The position numbers were made by a program, and so were the translations under genes. This document shows positions 42,940 to 54,764 of a DNA stretch of 64,000 nucleotides, piece by piece; position 1 is the stretch's first letter, and each line of letters begins with the position of its first letter. The notes under the pieces were generated by a model. That model was given only the letters and a program-made list of their open reading frames with translations, did no database searches and was not told where the DNA came from. The stretch comes from Mycoplasma ovis str. Michigan (GTDB lineage: Bacteria; Bacillota_I; Bacilli_A; Mycoplasmatales; Mycoplasmoidaceae), in NCBI RefSeq assembly GCF_000508245.1, contig NC_023062.1, forward strand, positions 509,254 through 573,253, written 5' to 3'.

Positions 42940-43497
42940 GTGATAAGTCAATTAACCTTTGGGTTTTGTGCTTTTTCAGGCATTTTTCCTACACCGTGAA
43001 CAAAACCTCAACAGAAAACAACGCCTACCTCAAAACCAGCTGTTAAGGTTGTTACACCAACAGTTACCACTCCCACTTCTAAGCCTGAAGCTTCAACGCC
43101 CTTTACTGAAATAACAGAACTAGGATATGAAGGTTGTGATATCGTGTTTCTTCCAAAAGGGGTTCCGCAAGTCTTGTTCGTGTGCGGAAGAAGAATTGAT
43201 GAAACATTAAGTCCTTCTCTTTTCTACTACGACACTTCCGCGCCAACAACTAATAAGTCAAGACACATTTTAGGAGTTACCTATAAATCTTCAAGTTCTG
43301 TAACTATAACATTTAAGAAAGATCCAAAATCTATTCCACTGAAATATCCCCCTTACTGATTTAACAAATGAAAAGGAATGGGAACAGTTAGCCCAGATAC
43401 AAATTGCTCTCTAGAACCAACTGGTTCTACTTACACACTTAAATGTAAAGATAAAACGGGAAAGGGAGTAGAAGTACAAAAGGGAATTAATCTGTAG
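42940..43497 (+). CDS. Family D secreted-type protein, intact
   Basis: 185 aa with GTG start (VISQLTFGFCAFSGIF). Thr/Pro-rich linker, then YEGCDIVFLPKGVPQVLFVC, SLFYYDTSAPTTNKS, RHILGVTYKSSSSVTITF, GTVSPDTNCSLEPTG, KCKDKTGKGVEVQKGINL. No homopolymer of seven or more Cs in the linker, unlike its neighbours. Confidence 0.75.
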
Positions 43498-43692
43498 TTT
43501 TTTTAATTATCTTGAAGCTCTAAACTAATTTGGATGTTCTTCAGCAAGATCATCTTTGGTTTCTTTCAATCCCTCTGTAAAAATTATTATTAATTTATAT
43601 ACGCTTGTTAATTAACTAGTAATAGACTTATCACAACTATTTGGTGATAATTAATAATTCTTTTATAAGATAAAGTTCCTATTAATTTAGAA

Positions 43693-44271
43693 GTGGCTGT
43701 ATCAAGTCGATTAACCTTTGGTTTTTGTACCTTAGGAGGCATTAGTCCTTTGCTGTGAGCTAGACCATGAGAGGGGCAAATGCCCCCCCCCATACCAGCT
43801 ATAAAGGTAGCTAAACCGGAAGTTACTATCACTCCCCCTAAGCCTGTTACTCCTCCTTCAATTTCTCAAGTATTGAAAGATCAGGGATATGAAGGTTGTG
43901 ACTTCTTGACTCAAAGGGGACCTTCGAGAGTTTTATTTGTATGTTGAAGAAAAATGGGTGGTGTACTGAAAACTTCTTTCTTCCACTACGATACTTCAGT
44001 ATTAAAGACTAATAAAGATGCTAAAGTAGAGGCAAGCCATATTGTAGGTATTACATATACATCTTCGAGTTCTGCGACTATGAAATTTGAAAAGGGTCCC
44101 AAATCTGTTCCGCTAAAAAATCCTCCTTTCTGATTAAGCAAGTGAGAAGGTAGAGGGGAAGTTAATCCAGATAATGATTGCTCTCTAGAGAAAACTGGTT
44201 CTAATTACACACTAAAATGTGGTGACAAAACAGGGAAAAAAGTCGAAGTGCAAAGGGGAGTTAATATATAG
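43693..44271 (+). CDS. Family D secreted-type protein, open at C9
   Basis: 192 aa, GTG start. The linker begins GQMPPPIPAIK, where PPP is a C9 run (43783-43791). Nine Cs keep the frame, while relatives at 25.7 and 30.1 kb with C8 at the same site are shut. Body: YEGCDFLTQRGPSRVLFVCW, SFFHYDTSVLKTNKDAKVEA, GEVNPDNDCSLEKTG, KCGDKTGKKVEVQRGVNI. Confidence 0.78.
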
Positions 44272-44440
44272 TTTTTTACTGAATCTTTTAAAACCTTTTA
44301 ACTAATTTAGGAAGATTTAACAATATCCCGATAACTTTTTATTGCTTTTACTTAAAAAATAATTCCTGTACTAAGTCCTCTATAAAACTTCCTAAATTAA
44401 CTTATTACTTTTAGAAATACTTAGTTATTTTTATCCTTTT

Positions 44441-44734
44441 TTAAATTGCAAACATGATCAATATTGAAACTATTAAACCGTAAATAGCTACAGACTCGCA
44501 AACTGCGGCCCCCACAATAAATTGTTTGAAAATCAAAGCCTCTACCTCTGGGTTTCTAGCTAAAGACTCCACAGCCTTTCCTCCTATATATCCTTGTGCA
44601 ATGGCTGCACCTAACCCAGCCAGAATTGCAATTCCAGCACCTACTCCTTTAATTTCGTTATTATTAAAGCTGACGAGAGCCAAACCGCCCCCCCCAACTT
44701 TAAACAATTCCATAAAAAATTCCTGAAAACCCAT
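44441..44734 (-). CDS. atpE: ATP synthase F0 subunit c
   Basis: 97 aa forming the proton-translocating ring. Two membrane hairpin helices: GVGAGIAILAGLGAAIAQ, the polar loop ARNPE, then VGAAVCESVAIYGLIVSILI with the proton-binding Glu in ESVAIYG. The N-terminal 30 residues are longer than usual and include GGGG coded by a G8 run (44688-44695), in frame. It stands alone among surface-type genes; no other atp gene is in the window. Confidence 0.93.
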   Translation of the reverse strand: MGFQEFFMELFKVGGGGLALVSFNNNEIKGVGAGIAILAGLGAAIAQGYIGGKAVESLARNPEVEALIFKQFIVGAAVCESVAIYGLIVSILIMFAI

Positions 44735-45381
44735 TAATAAATTCAGCTAAAAAGCTGAATTATTATCTCTCAGAAACGTAACTTAAATAGTAGGCCTATG
44801 AACTAATTGTTTCTAACTAACTTGATTTTATTTTTGAAATTAATAACTAATCGAATTGAAATTCCATTACTATACTTGACTTAATTTTTTGATGATCAAT
44901 TAACATTGTTAAATTTGAAATATTGCTTGTTAATTATTTGATTTTATATTTCTTTGAGATTTTCCAACGATTGGAGAAAATTTGAAATTAAAGATTAATT
45001 TCAACACATAACCGAAAAGATGTTTTCATTCTTGATTTTTAAAAATAAGAGAATTTGAAAAAAATAGGGTTATGTATTTTTATTTGATAGGATATTCAGA
45101 AAATTGATTTATTTAATTAAATTTTGGGCAAGATTTATAGTATCGAAACATTATCTCTAGAATCAGAAAAAACATAAGCTTGGAAGGCAAAAAACTAGAA
45201 TATACACAAACTCAAGAACTGAAAACTCTAGAATCATGTCAGGGCGTCTGTTGCTCATCAATTAATTCAAGAGAATTAGCAATGACTAGAAACTACTAAA
45301 AGCCAAAGACAGAAAGTCCTGTTAAAGAAAATAATATTTCAAATTATTTCAGAATCTCTCTTAAGTACACATAGAATCGAT
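44735..45381. repeat. Segment paralogous to 32680-33259
   Basis: Non-coding stretch between atpE and a family F gene. Pieces such as CTGAATTATTATCT and GAAACGTAACT recur after the atpE relic, so atpE, spacer and family F gene were duplicated as one block. No gene seen in it. Confidence 0.6.
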
Positions 45382-46409
45382 TTATTTACTACTTTTAGGC
45401 TTAAAGTCTTCTAAATTCAAATCTCTGTTTTGATATTTGTCATAAAGTTGTTGAAAATCTAATTTACCATTAGTGCTTACTGAAGATCCACTATCGAGCG
45501 AGAGTTCATATTTTTGATTTGGTTTCAAAGTTAATGCAATAGAAGAAGAGATTGATCCTCCATTTAATTGAAAATGATGAAGTTTTCCGTAATAGTCAGT
45601 TAAGCTATACTCAATATTTCCACTAATTGTCCCCCTCTTTAAGCTATCAAGGGAATAAGAATTAGTGGAAGTTTGTTCAGAAACTGCTTTATGAGCTGAC
45701 CCATTTGTTTTTAAGGTGATATTCACCTAATGGGAGTTATCAAACAATTTTTAGAGATAGGAGTTGAAGAAGTAAACATGTAACTTAAAGAATTCTGAGA
45801 AGAACTATTTGATAGGTTGCAAGTTTCTTTGATCTTGGATAGAACATCATTGCCATTATCTGAAGTTGTTGTAGATACTTGTTGTGGGTTACTGGATGAG
45901 TGGAATAATGTTATCAAGTTAACTTGATGTTGTAATTTCAGAAATTTAAGCATCAAATCAAGAAGATAGAAAATACTTTCTGAATTAGAGTCATCTGTTT
46001 TTCTTCATCAATTCAATACACAATCTTGTTCAGAAGTAAAATTCGTTGTTGCAGAACCATTTTTTAATTTAGAAGATTTAGGTAAACAATATCTTCATCA
46101 GTTTTGTTTATCCAAATATTTAAGTGGAAATTCTGCAACTAAATCAAAGGATTTGGTTGATGGTTGACTTTCGAGAGCGCCTACTTGAATTAATTGGTAA
46201 TCCTTAATTCCTGAACTGCCTGTACCAGAACTAGTAGAAACAGCTCCTCCGGAGGAACCATTCTCAATAGTCAAAGTGGCTTGAGTGTAATATCCACTTG
46301 GTTTTGATCAATTGATAATAGAAGATCCTGTTAAAAGACTTATTATTGGAATGGAGATAGCACTTACAAAAATACAAAGTTCTTGTCAATGTTCTAATAA
46401 AAAACCCAT
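45382..46409 (-). pseudogene. Family F paralog with one-base frameshift
   Basis: ATG at 46409, anchor (HWQELCIFVSAISIPII), YYTQATLTIENGSSGG, WWRYCLPKSSKLK, LMLKFLKLQHQVNL, ISKNCLITPI. At 45724 ATTAGGTG stands where the paralog has ATTAAGGTG; one missing A breaks the frame. The rest (NITLKTNGS, YSLTDYYGKLHHF) is open to 45382. Confidence 0.65.
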
Positions 46410-46638
46410 TAAAAATAATTTATTTTGACTTTATAAATTTCCTAAATGTTAGAGTCCGTAATTGCTAAAGAATAACAAAAGTAACACTTAATTGATTGCA
46501 AAATACAACTAAAATTAATGGGTGTGTTCGCTCTTTTTGCGACAACACAACTATTAAATAAATAGTATTTAAAGTTTTTTAATTGAAATAACTCAATAAA
46601 AGTTATTTTTATTCTCTTCAAAAAAGACCTTTAGACGT

Positions 46639-46848
46639 ATGAAATGAATAAGAAATTTATTGAATGCAGAAACTTTGATGTTATTGCTGTTCATAAACTT
46701 TCTAGAAGAAATTGGATGTCACTTTGCCATAAATATATGAGAGGGTCCAGTAGAAAAGGACGGGGAACATATAGTGATCGATCTTGAGGAATTGGAAACA
46801 ATAATTATTCTTTCCTCTATACCAAAAGATTTCTTTCCAGCGAGATAA
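46639..46848 (+). CDS. Small hypothetical ORF
   Basis: 69 aa with two TGA-Trp codons: hydrophobic start (LNAETLMLLLFINF), then acidic (VEKDGEHIVIDLEELE). No relative seen in the window. The rest of 46410-47053 shows no gene; a G8 run lies at 47015-47022 after ATGAGTAT. May be chance. Confidence 0.3.
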
Positions 46849-47053
46849 ACTAATCGAAATAGTGTATTTTTAAACAACTAATCTAATAGAAAACTCTTAT
46901 TAAAAACACCAACAACCTAAACCAAAAAGATTAGCTGTTATTGTTGGGTGAAATTTAGATTAATAGTTGTTCAGAAATGCTAAAGTAACTACCAAAAGAA
47001 TCTTGAATGAGTATGGGGGGGGATTATTTAGTTTTAAAAAGGAGAAATTTTAT

Positions 47054-47606
47054 TTAAGAAACACTATTTTCTTTTTGAAAGGGAGTTAATGTAATTTGAG
47101 CGTAATTAGGCTCAGTATTGGTATCTCCTGTTGGAACCTTTTTTCAAGAACAAAATAGTATATTGGAGTAGTCTTCCCACGGCGCTTCTACCAAAATACA
47201 ACAACCGTTTTCCTTTGCCCCTTCACAGTCAAGTTCAAGAATAAGATCTTTTAGAATACCCTTACATTCATTCGGGTTATTTGCTTTTCAATGTTTCTCT
47301 TCCCCCCCCTTCCACCAATTTTTCTGAAACTTAATCATCATTTTTAATCTTTAGCTCTTTTAATTCCTTTAAAGAATTTGAACTTTGGTTATATGAGTAA
47401 TACTTACGATCTGTGCAAACTAATAATTCATCTTGCGAACTAGAAGAAGCAATTTCCGTTGCAAATTCATAAAAAGATAGTTCAGTAGAAGATGAATCTT
47501 GTTCAGTCTTATACCTAGCGGAAGTTGAGGGGAGAGATATTGAAGCAGTAAAAATGACACCATAGGTGGCCAAAGTTACAAATTTAGTTAAATTCAAAAA
47601 ACTCAT
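47054..47606 (-). pseudogene. Family E paralog, TAA plus G8 frameshift
   Basis: MSFLNLTKFVTLATYGVIF anchor, SSQDELLVCTDRKYYSYNQ, LKELKELK, then TAA 47331-47333. A G8 run (47302-47309) follows; with seven Gs the frame would run HWKANNPNECKGILKDL ... CCILVEAPWEDYSNILFCSW to 47054. Two independent breaks. Confidence 0.6.
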
Positions 47607-47903
47607 TTAATAGTTAACTATGGAAAAAACAAAAAATACTAAATGTTATTTCCTTTCTAACTAGAATTAAAGCTTTACTAAGTTATTCATTTTCATATTC
47701 CCAGAATTTCGATAACAAAATATAAATGAAGAGAATTTGAAAAAAATAATTGGAAAGGATTTAGTGTAGAATGGAAGGAGCTACCTTAAAGTGCCATTCT
47801 GAGGGATATAATAGCGGACAATTAGATTTGAGTCCCTTTTATTTTTAATTTAGATTAATTTTTGAACAGTAATTGCCATAAATATTTAGATATCTTCTGA
47901 GCC
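47607..47903. other. Non-coding
   Basis: About 300 bp, AT-rich, between two minus-strand genes. No gene or strong hairpin seen; promoter of the 47.6 kb gene expected here. Confidence 0.35.
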
Positions 47904-48482
47904 CTATGCTAGCATATCCAAGTAGTAGCTTATAAACTCTCCCGTACCTTCAGGATCCGCCATCACGCAATGCAGAAGGTCTCCACCTAACATCGGGGTT
48001 ACTAATCTGCAATGATCTTCAGGAACTATATTGTGAAAATAATGTCACCGACTATATGAAGCCACACTTAAATTAACATCTTCCATTTGGTCATAAAGTC
48101 TAATTGATAAAACAGATTCATCTGATTTTGTGCCTTCAGAAAAATTCACACTAAAAATTCTTTTAGGTGACTTTAAATTTGTGTCTTTGTCAAATGTCTC
48201 CTCTTTATCTAGGTAATAGAAACTAGCTTTTTCATCTGATTCTTTACAAACTCAAATAGCATTAAATAGACTATTTGAAGTCATTACATTGGACAATAAT
48301 TTGCAACCTTTATTTTTTAGTTCAGATAAAGCTAAATTTCTTCTAACGCTCGCATTTTGAACGACCACTTTTTCTTCTGTTCTATCAGATTTCTTTCGAG
48401 TTGTGCTAGTTGCAAAAATACTTGTGGCGGGGGTCAAAAAACCTATTCCCGCACAGAAAAGAGAGCCAAGTTGCAACATCAT
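47904..48482 (-). CDS. Divergent family D secreted-type protein
   Basis: 192 aa. Anchor MMLQLGSLFCAGIGFLTPA, basic linker, then KGCKLLSNVMTSNSLFNAIW, CKESDEKASFYYLDKEETF, RIFSVNFSEGTKSDESVLSI, VPEDHCRLVTPML, LHCVMADPEG. The order of Cys and aromatic blocks follows family D, though identity is low. Intact with TGA-Trp. Confidence 0.65.
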
Positions 48483-48493
48483 CTTCTAAATTA

Positions 48494-49096
48494 CTATAAG
48501 TGGAAAATAGATTTTAACCCATCTCCTTGAAATATTAGATAAATTTGTTTAGGATTTCCTATAACACTTACAGTAGTCATTGTTTGATTTGTTGGAGTTG
48601 AAAAAGATTCTTTCCATGTTCCAGTTACAGAACCATTTTTCAATTGATCTCCCTTGAAAATAGTTGTGTAACTGTTTGAATCAGTTAATGTAGTTTCAGT
48701 GGTTAAAACAAACCTACTTCCAAATGTCATTTTCCAACCCCCTCCCAAAAATAAATCTTTAGGGAAGACTCCAGTTCAATCATTAGGCATTATCTTGTCT
48801 CCAGTTTCTTTGCAAGTTAATGAAATATAGTCCCCCTCCAATTGGTTGAAACCATTTCAAAGCATATCTATTATGTCTTCTGTATTCTTAATAACTGTGC
48901 AATTTCCTGCTTTTGCATTGCCTAGTTCCGCTGCGGGGGAGGGGGTAAGATTTGCAGAAGTTCCTAAGCCTTCTGACACCTTAACTGGAGCTGGACTAGA
49001 ATTTAAACCACTTTTTTGAGATATTAATCAAGGGACTCCGGCACAATCCCCTCCAATACTTGCGACCAAGGAAAAGAGTCTAGGATTTACAGACAT
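48494..49096 (-). CDS. Family A secreted-type paralog, intact
   Basis: 200 aa: MSVNPRLFSLVASIGGDCAG, Pro/Ser linker, GNCTVIKNTEDIIDMLWNGF, ISLTCKETGD, WTGVFPKDLFLGGG, TTIFKGDQLKNGSVTGTW. Stop 11 bp before the next gene's start. First of three tandem family A genes on this strand; the other two are frameshifted. Confidence 0.75.
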
Positions 49097-49113
49097 TTTC
49101 TAAAAGAATCTAT

Positions 49114-49709
49114 CTAATTAAAAGATAGAAAAATTTTATCTAGTGAAGTCTTGGCGTTAGTTATATTAATAACTTTTACAGTGTTAGTTTTTGTTTTCTG
49201 CTCTTCTCCTGTTCACTCGCCAACTACAGAAGAAGAAAATTTATTACTCTCAAAAGTTAATTTGCTGGAATTATTAACATCCCCCTCTAAAGGTGTAATT
49301 TTTATTCTCATTTCTAATTTGCTACATTCCGTTAATTTACTTCTATTTATAAAGAGATTATTGGGAAATAACCCAGTTCAAGCAGTTGAAGAGCTTAAAT
49401 CTTCATCTGCACTTTCTGTGCAAGATATTGTGTAATAATGATCCTTATTTTTACTGAAAGAAAAAAGTATGTCACTTAAGTCTATTGACAATTTCCATTT
49501 TCCTCTTCTTTTTTAATTTCTGGAACCGAAGTAATTTGAAGTCCTGCAGGTGCGACAGAGGAAGTCTGATTATCTGTAGATTGATATTCTGTTTTAACTA
49601 CTGGAACAATTTCTTCGGAACTATTTTGCTTGTTGAGAATTAATGGGATTCCTCCACATCCGACTCCAAGCCCAGCACACAAAGAGAGTATTCTAGGACT
49701 TACAGACAT
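49114..49709 (-). pseudogene. Family A paralog, frameshifted after GNC
   Basis: MSVSPRILSLCAGLGVGCGG, linker, then GNCQ and TAG (about 49482). A small deletion there removes the residues equivalent to KLIEMP and shifts the frame; the rest (IDLSDILFSFSKNKDHYYTI, WTGLFPNNLFINRSKL, FESNKFSSSVVGEW) is open to 49114. Promoter string TATTTAATTTCTAAAAG directly before ATG. Confidence 0.65.
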
Positions 49710-49781
49710 CTTTTAGAAATTAAATAGCATTTTTAAGACTGTTGAGTGAAGGAGATAATTTTTTCATAATAACAAAATTAC

Positions 49782-50416
49782 TTAATTGCTAACGAGATAT
49801 ATATTGTCCTTAACAGAATCTGGAGAAGTTATGTTAATTAACTTAACCTCTTTTTCGTCTGCTTGTTGAGTTTCCCCTTTAAATTCTCCACTTATATCAG
49901 ATTCACATTTATTTCCTTTAAATACTACTCTACTATAACTTTCAGAGCCCAACTCCTGATTTAAAGGGGAAATTAACATTTCTATTTTTAACTTACTTCT
50001 ACCAACTAATGTGTGTTTTTGCTTAAAGAGTATTTCGGGAAATATTCCAATTCAATTGCTTGGGAGTTTTGCTTCTTCAGTATCAGAATTTGTAATAGTA
50101 TTTTCACAGGAAACTGTTACATAAATAGAACTATCTAAACCTAGATCTCAAAGCATAGTGTCCAAACTATCCAAAGATTTAGTAACTTCGCAATTTCCTA
50201 AATCTTTTATAGATTCTGGAAGAACAGGTTTGGTTTCTACAATCTCTTGAGCTTCTTCGGTGAGTGAAGGATTGGTGGAGAAATGAGTACTTTGAACATT
50301 TTTAGAATCTTCTGAGCTACTTAAGTTTCCTTGTTGAAGCGCAAAAACATAGGGAGACCCGAGCATCCCCCGCCGATGCCAATTGCTAGAGTTAGAGCTT
50401 TGAAGCTAACAGACAT
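49782..50416 (-). pseudogene. Family A paralog, frameshifted at T5
   Basis: MSVSFKALTLAIGIGGGCSG then LPMF; at a T5 run (about 50350) the frame is one T short, ending after a few codons. With six Ts it reads FALQQGNLSSSED ... GNCEVTKSLDSLDTMLWDLG ... WIGIFPEILFKQKHTLVG ... VVFKGNKCESDISGEF, to stop at 49782. Confidence 0.65.
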
Positions 50417-50726
50417 CTTTTTAAGTATTTAAACACAAAATGAGAATGTAGAAAAACAATTCCATTTTTCAGGAAAGTCTGAATATTTTACTTAGGTTTC
50501 GTTGTTCTTATAAAATTTTCTTTCTTTGCTCTTGAATTCTCTTCGTTCCTATGCCATTAAATCTTCTTTTTTAAAAAACCTGTAGAAAAAAATAACTATT
50601 TAAAAGAAGAAGAGTTACTGAAATTTATCAAGGATTCTATCCTGAAAAACTAAATCTGTCTTAGGTTGTTTATGTACTTGTAAGACCTTTCTTGTTGTCC
50701 AACAATTTAAAAAGTTAGAGAAAGAG

Positions 50727-51260
50727 CTATGGAACTCTATAGTATTGTGGGTGAAGAAGTTGTTGTTTATATTTCCCCTCTCCACAATTTAAACTAATTT
50801 TTACTTGATTAGTTTCAATTTTGCAAGAGGTTTTTAGATTTAGATCATTTAGTTGAGTTAGTTTATCCTTGTCAGTCCCTAAAATACTAACATAAAATTC
50901 TTTCATTGTTAAACTTTTTCCACTAAATTCTGGAAATTCAACTTTAATGCTTTTATCAGATACTTCTACTTTTATCTTTGAAATTTGTAAGTAAGAAATT
51001 CTACCCCGACCCTCTTTAGTTCATCACAATCAAAAAACAGGATCATTTGTTTGTTCTTTATTAGGACAAACAAAAAATTCTCCTGAATCTCTGTCAGTAA
51101 ATAACTTGTAACATTTTTGTTTCTCTTTCTTATTAAGAATTATTGGATTTTTGCAGGGCAGTTTTCCTGCTCTGCTACCAATTATTGAACTAGTTGCTAC
51201 GGCAGTGACCGTTCCCGATAGTAAAACCAATCCGGCAATCTTGGCCGTCAAGAAAGACAT
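50727..51260 (-). CDS. Family C Cys/Trp-rich secreted-type protein, intact
   Basis: 177 aa. Anchor (FLTAKIAGLVLLSGTVTAVA), then QKCYKLFTDRDSGEFFVCPN, WLWWTKEGRGRISYLQISKI, SLTMKEFYVSILG, LNLKTSCKIE, LNCGEGKYKQQ. The pattern CYK...VCP...W-aromatic...C.IE...C defines family C. The preceding 300 bp (50417-50726) hold no gene. Confidence 0.7.
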
Positions 51261-51379
51261 TTTGAGCAAAAATTATTGGATTTTCAAATCTGATTTAAAG
51301 TTCTACAATTGCTTACTTTAACATGTAACTTATTGTTTTTTGCTTTTAAACTAGAGCTTTAAAAATTTTCAAAACAAAA

Positions 51380-51925
51380 TTAGTAAAGAATTCAATAGTT
51401 TTGTGCATGAAGGAGATCTTGTGTATATTCTCCACAATTTAGTTTTGGTCTTTTAATATGGTCAGTTTGGAACTTGCAGATTTTGTCAAGCTCTTGTTCA
51501 TTTAATTTATTTAAAGTATCTTTATTAGTTCCAAAAAGTGAAACATATCCAAGTTTCATGGTTATCTCTCTATTCTTGGGGCCTGTATCTGTTGTAAATT
51601 GGACCTTGATTCCTTGATTACTATCTAAAACTTGAGTATTAATTTTCTGTACTTTGGTGTAGGGGTTATATTACTTATTAGCTCCCTTCTGTGACCATCT
51701 TAGTCAAAATACTGGATTATTTTCTCCTTCCTTTGTTGAAGGGCAAACAATCATTTCTCCGCCCTCCGATACACTAGAAAACAATTTATAGCACTTTTGT
51801 TGCATTCTTTTGCAAGGTTGTGTTTTAAATATTGAACCATCTTTGCAAATTGATGAAGTGGCCGCAACAACTCCCCCTCCCAGCAATGTAGTTAATCCAA
51901 TAGTCTTTTCCGTTAAGAAAGACAT
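51380..51925 (-). pseudogene. Family C paralog with one in-frame TAA
   Basis: MSFLTEKTIGLTTLLGGGVV, QKCYKLFSSVSEGGEMIVCP, WLRWSQKGANK, then TAA 51671-51673, and in the same frame YNPYTKVQKI, REITMKLGYVSLFGTNKD, KICKFQTD, LNCGEYTQDLL. Broken only by that codon. Confidence 0.65.
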
Positions 51926-52037
51926 TGTAAGAGAAAACTTGTTTTCTTTAAATTAAGTTCTTTAGTATTTTTTAAAAGTACATTTTTGCAACTTAATTAA
52001 GTCAAATGAACAAAAAATGACGAAAAATTATAAAAAC

Positions 52038-52592
52038 CTAATGTACAGGTATTGGATAGATTTGTTTATAAGGGAGAGGTTGAGCGTATTCTCCGCAACT
52101 TAATGTTGGCTTTGTATTCCCAGTATTGTCTAATTTACAGGTACTAGAAAGTTCCTTGTTATTTAACTTATCTAATTTATCTTGAGCTATTCCGAAAATC
52201 GGAACATAACCCAGACTCATTGTGATTTCTTTGCTTTTAGGCTCTCCATATGTTGTAAATATCACCTTGATTCCCTTAACCCCATTATTTAATACTTGAG
52301 CGTTTAAGCTCTTTACTTTGGTATAAGTTTTTCTTTTTCTTGTAGATTCTGACAATCTAAGTCAAAAGATGGGATTATTGACTGTACTACCCTCCTCTAC
52401 TATAGGAGGGGGACAAACCAATAACTCCGCTCCATCTTTAACGCTTGCAAATAACTTATAACACTTTTGTTTCATCCATTTAATTGTGCAAGAATTTATT
52501 GCATTTTTAAGAACTGGAGTGGCTGCTGCTATAGTACCACATCCACCTAAAGCCGAAGCAAACAAAATATTTTTGGGAGTTAAGAAAAACAA
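52038..52592 (-). CDS. Family C Cys/Trp-rich secreted-type protein, intact
   Basis: 184 aa with TTG start (MFFLTPKNILFASALGGCG). QKCYKLFASVKDGAELLVCP, WLRLSESTRKRKTYTKV, KEITMSLGYVPIFGIAQDK, STCKLDNTG, LSCGEYAQPLPYKQ. Close to the broken neighbour at 51.4 kb. Confidence 0.7.
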
Positions 52593-52728
52593 AGTGGTAG
52601 AAAATTATTGAACCTTTGAGAAAAAATTTTTCTTAATTCAAATAATTTATTTAAAGATTATTGGAAAATTAAATTCTTTGAAATTTATCTTTACTGTTGA
52701 TAACTTAATGTGCCTTATTAACTTATTT

Positions 52729-53805
52729 TTAAATGACTCTTGAAAGATTCATATTTTCTAGTAATTTCTTTGCCACTTGAAGTTCAATGTGAGAGCCAGC
52801 ATTAGAAGCCATTTCATTTAATTGTTTCTCTATTTGATTAAAGGAGTGAACTGCATTTTTTCATCCTCACATGCCCCTATCTCTAGCTAATTGTTGCTTT
52901 CCTTTTTCAATGGTCGCAATTGCACTATTTAAAGAAGAAATGTCTTTCTTATAACTATTTTCATCCTTATAGAAATGTCTATAAGGATTCTTTGTTCATT
53001 CACCTCAATCATTTCTAAACATCTTTTTACCTCCACCTCCTTGTTTGGTAAGTTGAACTTTATCTTGCGTTCACTTAATAGTTCTCAGAGATGACTTTAT
53101 CTCGTTTAGAGAGGGGGCAGACATCTTTTTCAATTGATTCAATTGCTCGCTCTCTAATGTTGTGATGAAATTTAAATTATCGGACAATTTAACTTTTTCA
53201 TCTGAAAGTTTGCTATAAGCTTCATATATTTTTTGCAAGCTTTCTCTTTCTTCTCTTGAGGTTGAAGTTGTGGCTCCTTTATTTTGTTTTTGACTAGATC
53301 ATCTTTCAACCTTCTCTTTAATTTTTTGAAAATTATTTAAATGTTGATCTCTAGCTACTTCTTGGCCATTTAAATATTGTTTAATAGTTTTTTCATATTT
53401 GTCTTTAATTTGTGACTTTAAGGCTGTAACCTGATCTTCAGTCTTAATTTCACTAATTACATTCTTTAATACATTCTGAACATTTTCTTTTTCCTTTGTT
53501 AAAGAATCTAGAAGTAATGAATCACCAGATTCTGATAACTCTAGATTAAGTTGAGGTAAATTAGCTGAATTATTTGATAATTCAAGTTGATTGTTTTTAT
53601 CTCCGCCAACTTCTCCTTTGAAATCTAGCTTGTTGGATTTACCCTCTAGATACTTACTACCATAATCTTCTAAAGAATGCCCCCCCCAATCTAAGACTTT
53701 CATATAGTTTGATATCTCAAAGTTGTTATTCAAAAAAGGTATTATTAATACATTAGCGCCTGCGAGACCTAAGCCGACTATAGCCAACTTAATGCCTTTT
53801 TGCAT
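52729..53805 (-). CDS. Family I anchored coiled-coil protein, open at G8
   Basis: 358 aa. Anchor (GIKLAIVGLGLAGANVL), then VLDWGGHS where WGG is coded by a G8 run (53680-53687) in frame, a Ser/Leu/Glu-rich part, then long helices (KSQIKDKYEKTIKQYLNG) and a Trp-rich block NDWGEWTKNPYRHFYKDENS. Relatives at 38.6 and 59.0 kb are broken. Each of the two broken copies lies next to a protease gene. Function unknown. Confidence 0.72.
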
Positions 53806-54120
53806 CTTCTATGTTTCTATTAAGTAAATATTTAATACTACTTAAATATTCGCTTCAAAATAAACCAATTATGGATAGAAAGTCTTTTCTTTGGCGGGGG
53901 ACGGTCTATCACTTTTGGATTAAGTAATAGCTTTTTAATTCTTTAAAAATTATTTACTATAAAAATCTATATTTTGCTGTCAAGCGCGCCCCAGAAAAAC
54001 TATTGTTACTCAAATCCACTTCAGAATAGTTTTTATCTAAGAATCTTAGAAATCAACTTCTAATTTAGGAAAAGCTGCCTGAAAGTTCTCAGTTACTATA
54101 TTTTTAAAAAAATATTGGGA
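53806..54120. other. Divergent intergenic region
   Basis: About 315 bp between outward-facing family I and family C genes. No gene seen; promoters for both directions expected. Confidence 0.35.
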
Positions 54121-54657
54121 TTGAGAGCAAGTTTTATTTATTGCATATTCCCTTTAGTGGGTTTTGGAGTAGCTACAGCCATAGGTACCCCTTCAGGGTC
54201 CACATATTTTTGGAAGCTGATGCAGCCCACAAAGCCTGTTATTTCTAAACATTTGTGATATAAGTGAATTTTTGACCGAAAGACTTATGCTTAAATAAAT
54301 ATTTGTCCGAATTCGAAAAATACTCCTATCTTCTATCTTTGATGATTAAAAGAAAAAGATCCAGACTATGGAGGATTTTTAAAAATTTCTCAAATAACAA
54401 AAGTTAATGAAGAAGAATCTATGGAAATAACTCTTCAAGAACCATTAAGAATGCCTCAAACAGCAAAAACAAGAACCATACAGTTTGATGATTGAGAAAA
54501 GAAGTCAGGAAAAACTAAAAACTTACCAAACTTAATTGGAAAAGATTTAACAACGGATTGCAAAATAGAGTCAGGCAATACTTTGAAATGCACTTCTGGA
54601 TATACATTCTTTATAACTTATCATTTTGATGCTTGATCTTCTTGAATTGAAAAATAA
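54121..54657 (+). pseudogene. Family C paralog with one in-frame TAA
   Basis: TTG start, hydrophobic start (IYCIFPLVGFGVATA), KHLWYKWIFDRKTYA, TAA 54292-54294, then same frame: INICPNSKNTPIFYLWWLKE, LPNLIGKDLTTDCKIESG, LKCTSGY. Otherwise open for 178 codons. The first Cys of CYKW is Trp here. Confidence 0.6.
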
Positions 54658-54764
54658 ATAATTGAGAGAAAACTTAAATATCTAGGAAAATTTATAGTAA
54701 TTAATTTCAGGAATCATTATTTTTAAGTTTTTACAACTTAACTTAGTTGAAGTTTTTAAAAATA

